Translations under genes and position numbers: made by a program
Assembly: GCA_022705045.1 (NCBI GenBank)
Contig: JAKJFE010000005.1
Coordinates: 1 to 44,646 of the forward strand
Length of the DNA: 44,646 nucleotides
Reading direction: 5' to 3'
Source: Pseudomonadota bacterium
GTDB taxonomy: Bacteria > Pseudomonadota > Gammaproteobacteria > Xanthomonadales > Ahniellaceae
Shown: positions 42,444-44,646 of the stretch, one piece after another
Layout: each line of letters begins with the position of its first letter
How positions within the stretch are numbered: the first letter of the stretch is position 1
Notes under the pieces: generated by a model
The model's database searches: none
What the model saw: only the letters and a program-made list of their open reading frames with translations
Told to the model about the DNA's origin: nothing

Positions 42444-42449
42444 TATACT
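42444..42449 (+). promoter_or_regulatory. Candidate -10 box for the cytochrome c pair
   Basis: TATACT is five of six bases of the sigma-70 consensus and lies 62 bp before the first cytochrome start. The sequence 17 bp upstream is a poor -35, so this may be a factor-dependent promoter. Confidence 0.35.
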
Positions 42450-42511
42450 CCCGGGCTGTTTTTTCGCCCCGGTTGCCTCGCCAACCGAATGACAGAAGGA
42501 CCGATCCGACG

Positions 42512-42829
42512 ATGTCCCGCCTGCTGATCACCGTACTGGCGCTGGCCGCCAGCACCCTCGCCTTCGACGCCGCCGCAGCCGGCAATGCCGAAGCCGGCAA
42601 GAAGCGCGCCTACACCTGCACCGGCTGCCACGGCATTCCCGGCTACAAGAACACCTATCCGATGTACAGCGTGCCGCGCATTGCCGGCCAGAGCGAGACC
42701 TATCTGGTCAACGCCCTGAACGCTTACAAGAAGGGCGAACGCAAGCACGCGACCATGTCGGCGCAGGCGATGAGCTTCTCCGACCAGGACATCGCCGACA
42801 TCGCGGCGTATCTCTCCACCGCGAAGTGA
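42512..42829 (+). CDS. Monohaem c-type cytochrome (class I)
   Basis: A 105-residue periplasmic cytochrome. The signal peptide ends near FDAAAAGN. The haem motif is CTGCH (C36, C39, H40) followed by GIPGYKNTYP, and the axial Met is expected in HATMSAQAMSFSD. The C-terminal helix DIADIAAYLSTAK is typical of c4/c5/c553-like domains. The stop is 11 bp from the next cytochrome, and together they look like the two halves of a dihaem c4. Likely role: electron shuttle to a terminal oxidase or another reductase. Confidence 0.92.
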   Translation: MSRLLITVLALAASTLAFDAAAAGNAEAGKKRAYTCTGCHGIPGYKNTYPMYSVPRIAGQSETYLVNALNAYKKGERKHATMSAQAMSFSDQDIADIAAYLSTAK

Positions 42830-42840
42830 GGACGACTCCG

Positions 42841-43173
42841 ATGCGCATGCTTCCCCTCGTCTCCATCGCCCTGCTCGCACTCTCGCCGGCCGCGTTCGCT
42901 GCGGGCGACGCCGCTGCCGGCAAGGCCAAGTCCGCCGTTTGCGCCGCCTGCCACGGTCCGGACGGCAACAAGCCGATCGATGCCAACACGCCCAAGCTCG
43001 CCGGCCAGCACGAGGATTACCTCGCCAAGGTGTTGCGCGACTACCGCTCCGGCGCGCGCGCCAACGCCATCATGGGCGCGCAAGCCGGCAACCTGAAGGA
43101 TCAGGACATCGACGATCTCGCCGCGTACTTCGCCTCGCAGAAGGGCGATCTGAAGGAAATCCCGCACAACTGA
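42841..43173 (+). CDS. Monohaem c-type cytochrome (class I)
   Basis: A 110-residue periplasmic cytochrome with the signal peptide MRMLPLVSIALLALSPAAFA. Haem motif CAACHGPDG (C34, C37, H38); axial Met probably in NAIMGAQAGNLKDQD; final helix DIDDLAAYFASQKG. It is a paralogue of the preceding gene with the same layout (about 40% identical by eye in the core). ATG 42841 follows GAGGA. A clear terminator follows at 43207. Confidence 0.93.
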   Translation: MRMLPLVSIALLALSPAAFAAGDAAAGKAKSAVCAACHGPDGNKPIDANTPKLAGQHEDYLAKVLRDYRSGARANAIMGAQAGNLKDQDIDDLAAYFASQKGDLKEIPHN

Positions 43174-43206
43174 GACGGCCGCCAACCAGCGATGACGGCT
43201 GCGACG

Positions 43207-43232
43207 AAAACCCCGCCTGGTGCGGGGTTTTT
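43207..43232 (+). terminator. Rho-independent terminator after the cytochrome c pair
   Basis: AAAACCCCGC-ctggt-GCGGGGTTTTT: a 6-bp GC stem flanked by A and T runs. It lies between the cytochrome stop (43173) and the nfuA stop (43247) and can serve both strands. Confidence 0.92.
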
Positions 43233-43246
43233 GTTGTGCCCGACAT

Positions 43247-43831
43247 TCAGCGCTTGATGTAGGGCTGGTCGCCGCAGCTGTGGTCGGTGGCGTCGCGTAC
43301 CGCGGTCACGCCGGGCACCCGCGCCTTCAACGTTTTTTCGATGCCTTCGCGCACCGTCGTCTCGACCATGCCGCAGCCGTGGCAACCGCCTCCGAAGCGC
43401 AACACGACCACGCCGTCGGCATCGATTTCCTCCAGCGTCACGCGTCCGCCATGGGCCGCCAGTTGTGGCGCGATCTCGTGGTCGAGCACGTAACGCACGC
43501 GCTCGACGATGCTGGCGTCGGCACCCGGTTCACGCCCCTTGATGTTGGGCGCACGAATGGTCAGCTGGCCGCCGGTAGCGTTGTTCACGTAATCGATTTC
43601 GGCCGCGTCCAGCCATTGGGTGCTCGCACCATCGACATACAGATTGAAGCCCTCGCATTCGAGCATCCACTCGCGACCATCGAGGTCCGACGGTTCGCAG
43701 AACTCCAGACGACAGTCGGCCTTGGCCGTTCCCGGGAGCACCGCGGCGAGGCGGATGCCCATGCCCTCGATGCCCTGGCTCGAGAGGATGCGGCGGAAAT
43801 GGCTTTGGGCGTTGTCGGAAATCGAGATCAT
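43247..43831 (-). CDS. nfuA: Fe/S biogenesis protein NfuA
   Basis: A 194-residue Fe-S carrier that accepts a 4Fe-4S cluster and delivers it to target enzymes. The N-terminal degenerate A-type domain ([19 protein letters not shown], then [10 protein letters not shown]) is followed by the Nfu domain with the cluster-binding CxxC (C150, C153) in [19 protein letters not shown]. The length matches E. coli NfuA. The start at 43831 is set by homology; a frame extending to 43987 would overlap the next gene. It faces phhB with divergent promoters. Confidence 0.95.
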   Translation of the reverse strand: MISISDNAQSHFRRILSSQGIEGMGIRLAAVLPGTAKADCRLEFCEPSDLDGREWMLECEGFNLYVDGASTQWLDAAEIDYVNNATGGQLTIRAPNIKGREPGADASIVERVRYVLDHEIAPQLAAHGGRVTLEEIDADGVVVLRFGGGCHGCGMVETTVREGIEKTLKARVPGVTAVRDATDHSCGDQPYIKR

Positions 43832-43855
43832 GGGGAATCCTGCGAATGCGAATAC

Positions 43856-43883
43856 TTGACGAGATGGACAATGACGATATGGT
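43856..43883 (+). promoter_or_regulatory. Candidate sigma-70 promoter for the pterin dehydratase gene
   Basis: TTGACG (43856-43861), a 16-bp spacer, TATGGT (43878-43883), 37 bp before the start at 43921. The -35 is nearly consensus. Confidence 0.45.
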
Positions 43884-43920
43884 GCCGCGCGTCGCCACGA
43901 CAAGACAGGGAAATTCGCCG

Positions 43921-44277
43921 ATGAGCCCGACCTTCGCCTCGCTCGCCGCCCAGCACTGCAAGCCGCGCAAGGGCGCCGAACACGCACTCAGCCGCGGCGA
44001 GGCCGATATCCGCCTGGCCGTGCTGCCCGACTGGGCCCTGTCCGAGGACGGCCACTTCATCAGCAAGAATTTCCGCTTCCGCGACTTCCACCGCACGATG
44101 GCCTTCGTCAATGCCGTGGCCTGGATCGCCCACGTCGAAGACCACCACCCGGACATGGAAGTCGGCTACGGCCACTGCCTGATCCGCTTCAACACGCACG
44201 ACGTCGGCGGCCTGTCCGAGAACGACTTCATCTGTGCCGCGAAGATCGAGGCCTTGCACGTCGAACGCGCGCCGTGA
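43921..44277 (+). CDS. phhB: Pterin-4a-carbinolamine dehydratase
   Basis: A 118-residue PCD/PhhB that dehydrates 4a-hydroxytetrahydropterin, recycling the cofactor of phenylalanine hydroxylase. The active-site histidines H75 and H76 are in [19 protein letters not shown], with H85 as the third and [13 protein letters not shown] following as in the family. ATG 43921 is a good start by length; an in-frame extension to 43846 is unlikely. No phhA is in the window. Some PCD proteins assist pterin for molybdenum enzymes, which would fit the mobA-moeAB genes, but that link is only inference. Confidence 0.92.
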   Translation: MSPTFASLAAQHCKPRKGAEHALSRGEADIRLAVLPDWALSEDGHFISKNFRFRDFHRTMAFVNAVAWIAHVEDHHPDMEVGYGHCLIRFNTHDVGGLSENDFICAAKIEALHVERAP

Positions 44278-44314
44278 AATTCCGCATCGACCCATCCGCC
44301 CCGTGTCGCGCGTG

Positions 44315-44646
44315 ATGGCAGCCGAACCCGAATCACTCACGACACGGACTGCAGCGCAAGCCGAACCGATCCTCGCCGCGCGCTTCAACGCACCGGTCCG
44401 GCTGGGCAACGGCTTGTCGTTCCAGGCGAGCAAGCGATCGCGGCTGTTCCGCTTCGATGTCCTCGATGGACCGGTCTCGGCGCCGGCGCGGGTGTTCGTC
44501 AAGCGGATCGATACGGAAGCACAGCTATCCGTGAGTCCATTGCTCGACGAATGGGCCGGTCTGGATCTGCTGGGTCGCCTCATCGACGTGCCGGCATTCG
44601 CGCCGAGATGTTACGGCGGCGATCGCGCATTGGGTCTCGTCGTCAT
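44315..44646 (+). CDS. APH-like phosphotransferase (5' part; runs off the right edge)
   Basis: An open frame of 110 complete codons begins at ATG 44315 and has no stop before the window ends. The pattern RLFRFDVLDG, then RVFVKRIDTEAQLS with a candidate ATP-binding Lys, SPLLDEWAGLDLLGRL, and APRCYGGDRALGLVV resembles the N-lobe of aminoglycoside-phosphotransferase/fructosamine-kinase folds. The catalytic loop is outside the window, so the substrate cannot be guessed. An adjacent GTG at 44312 is an alternative start. Confidence 0.6.
   Translation, partial: MAAEPESLTTRTAAQAEPILAARFNAPVRLGNGLSFQASKRSRLFRFDVLDGPVSAPARVFVKRIDTEAQLSVSPLLDEWAGLDLLGRLIDVPAFAPRCYGGDRALGLVV

Noticed and set aside
42430..42475. 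A terminator upstream of the cytochrome pair (CGGGTATACTCCCG then TTTTTT)
   Set aside because: The stem is only 3-4 bp and contains the best -10 box of the region, so a promoter is more likely.

Overview
The window reads as a chromosomal segment of a high-GC gammaproteobacterium, most likely in or near the Xanthomonadales (Lysobacterales). The evidence is the conserved block ndk-rlmN-pilF-rodZ-yfgM-bamB-der, the aguA/aguB agmatine pathway, a rhodanese-MoeB fusion, a DUF1800/DUF1501 pair and REP-type palindromes. The lineage is inferred from gene content only. About 40 protein genes are recognisable. I saw no rRNA, tRNA, CRISPR array or prophage.

Layout. 2-1279 (minus): a membrane-anchored Ser/Thr kinase, cut by the left edge. 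1419-3251 (plus): a tight cluster of a SnoaL-like protein, a GNAT acetyltransferase and a nitrilase-superfamily amidohydrolase. 3359-11190 (plus): the most unusual region, holding a lipoprotein with two HbpS/GlcG-like domains, a 599-residue predicted outer-membrane barrel, and a 1,330-residue protein with ten CXXCH haem motifs and a C-terminal LVIVD-type propeller. Together they look like a candidate electron conduit across the outer membrane. Four kinds of palindromic repeat lie in or beside it: a REP at 3272, a double hairpin inside the lipoprotein gene at 3942, a 123-bp in-frame element at the start of the cytochrome gene at 7210, and an inverted REP pair at 11191. The last sits next to an IS200/RAYT-like Y1 transposase (11401-11853).

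11872-17754: a zinc alcohol dehydrogenase, a secreted FG-GAP propeller, a DUF4105/Lnb-like membrane protein and a secreted subtilase. The FG-GAP and subtilase proteins end in a similar short tail (F-x-[N/D]-G-[L/F]-E). 17861-18100: a DUF1244 protein. 18101-27899 (all minus): one long co-directional run of ndk, rlmN, pilF, rodZ, yfgM, bamB, der, mobA, moeA and moeB, covering nucleotide balance, RNA methylation, type IV pilus and cell-shape assembly, outer-membrane biogenesis, ribosome assembly and molybdenum cofactor synthesis. ispG and hisS, which lie inside this run in E. coli, are absent.

28118-34659: a zinc-ligand-poor L36 gene (rpmJ) with a clear terminator, the exported DUF1501/DUF1800 pair, then an overlapping plus-strand operon (small SmpA-like protein, aguA, aguB, TraB-family membrane protein) ending at a perfect bidirectional hairpin. 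34695-42218 (minus): an RND efflux operon with one lipoprotein adaptor and two different permeases, without an outer-membrane channel gene. 42512-44646: two small c-type cytochromes, NfuA, a pterin-carbinolamine dehydratase, and the start of an APH-like kinase cut by the right edge.
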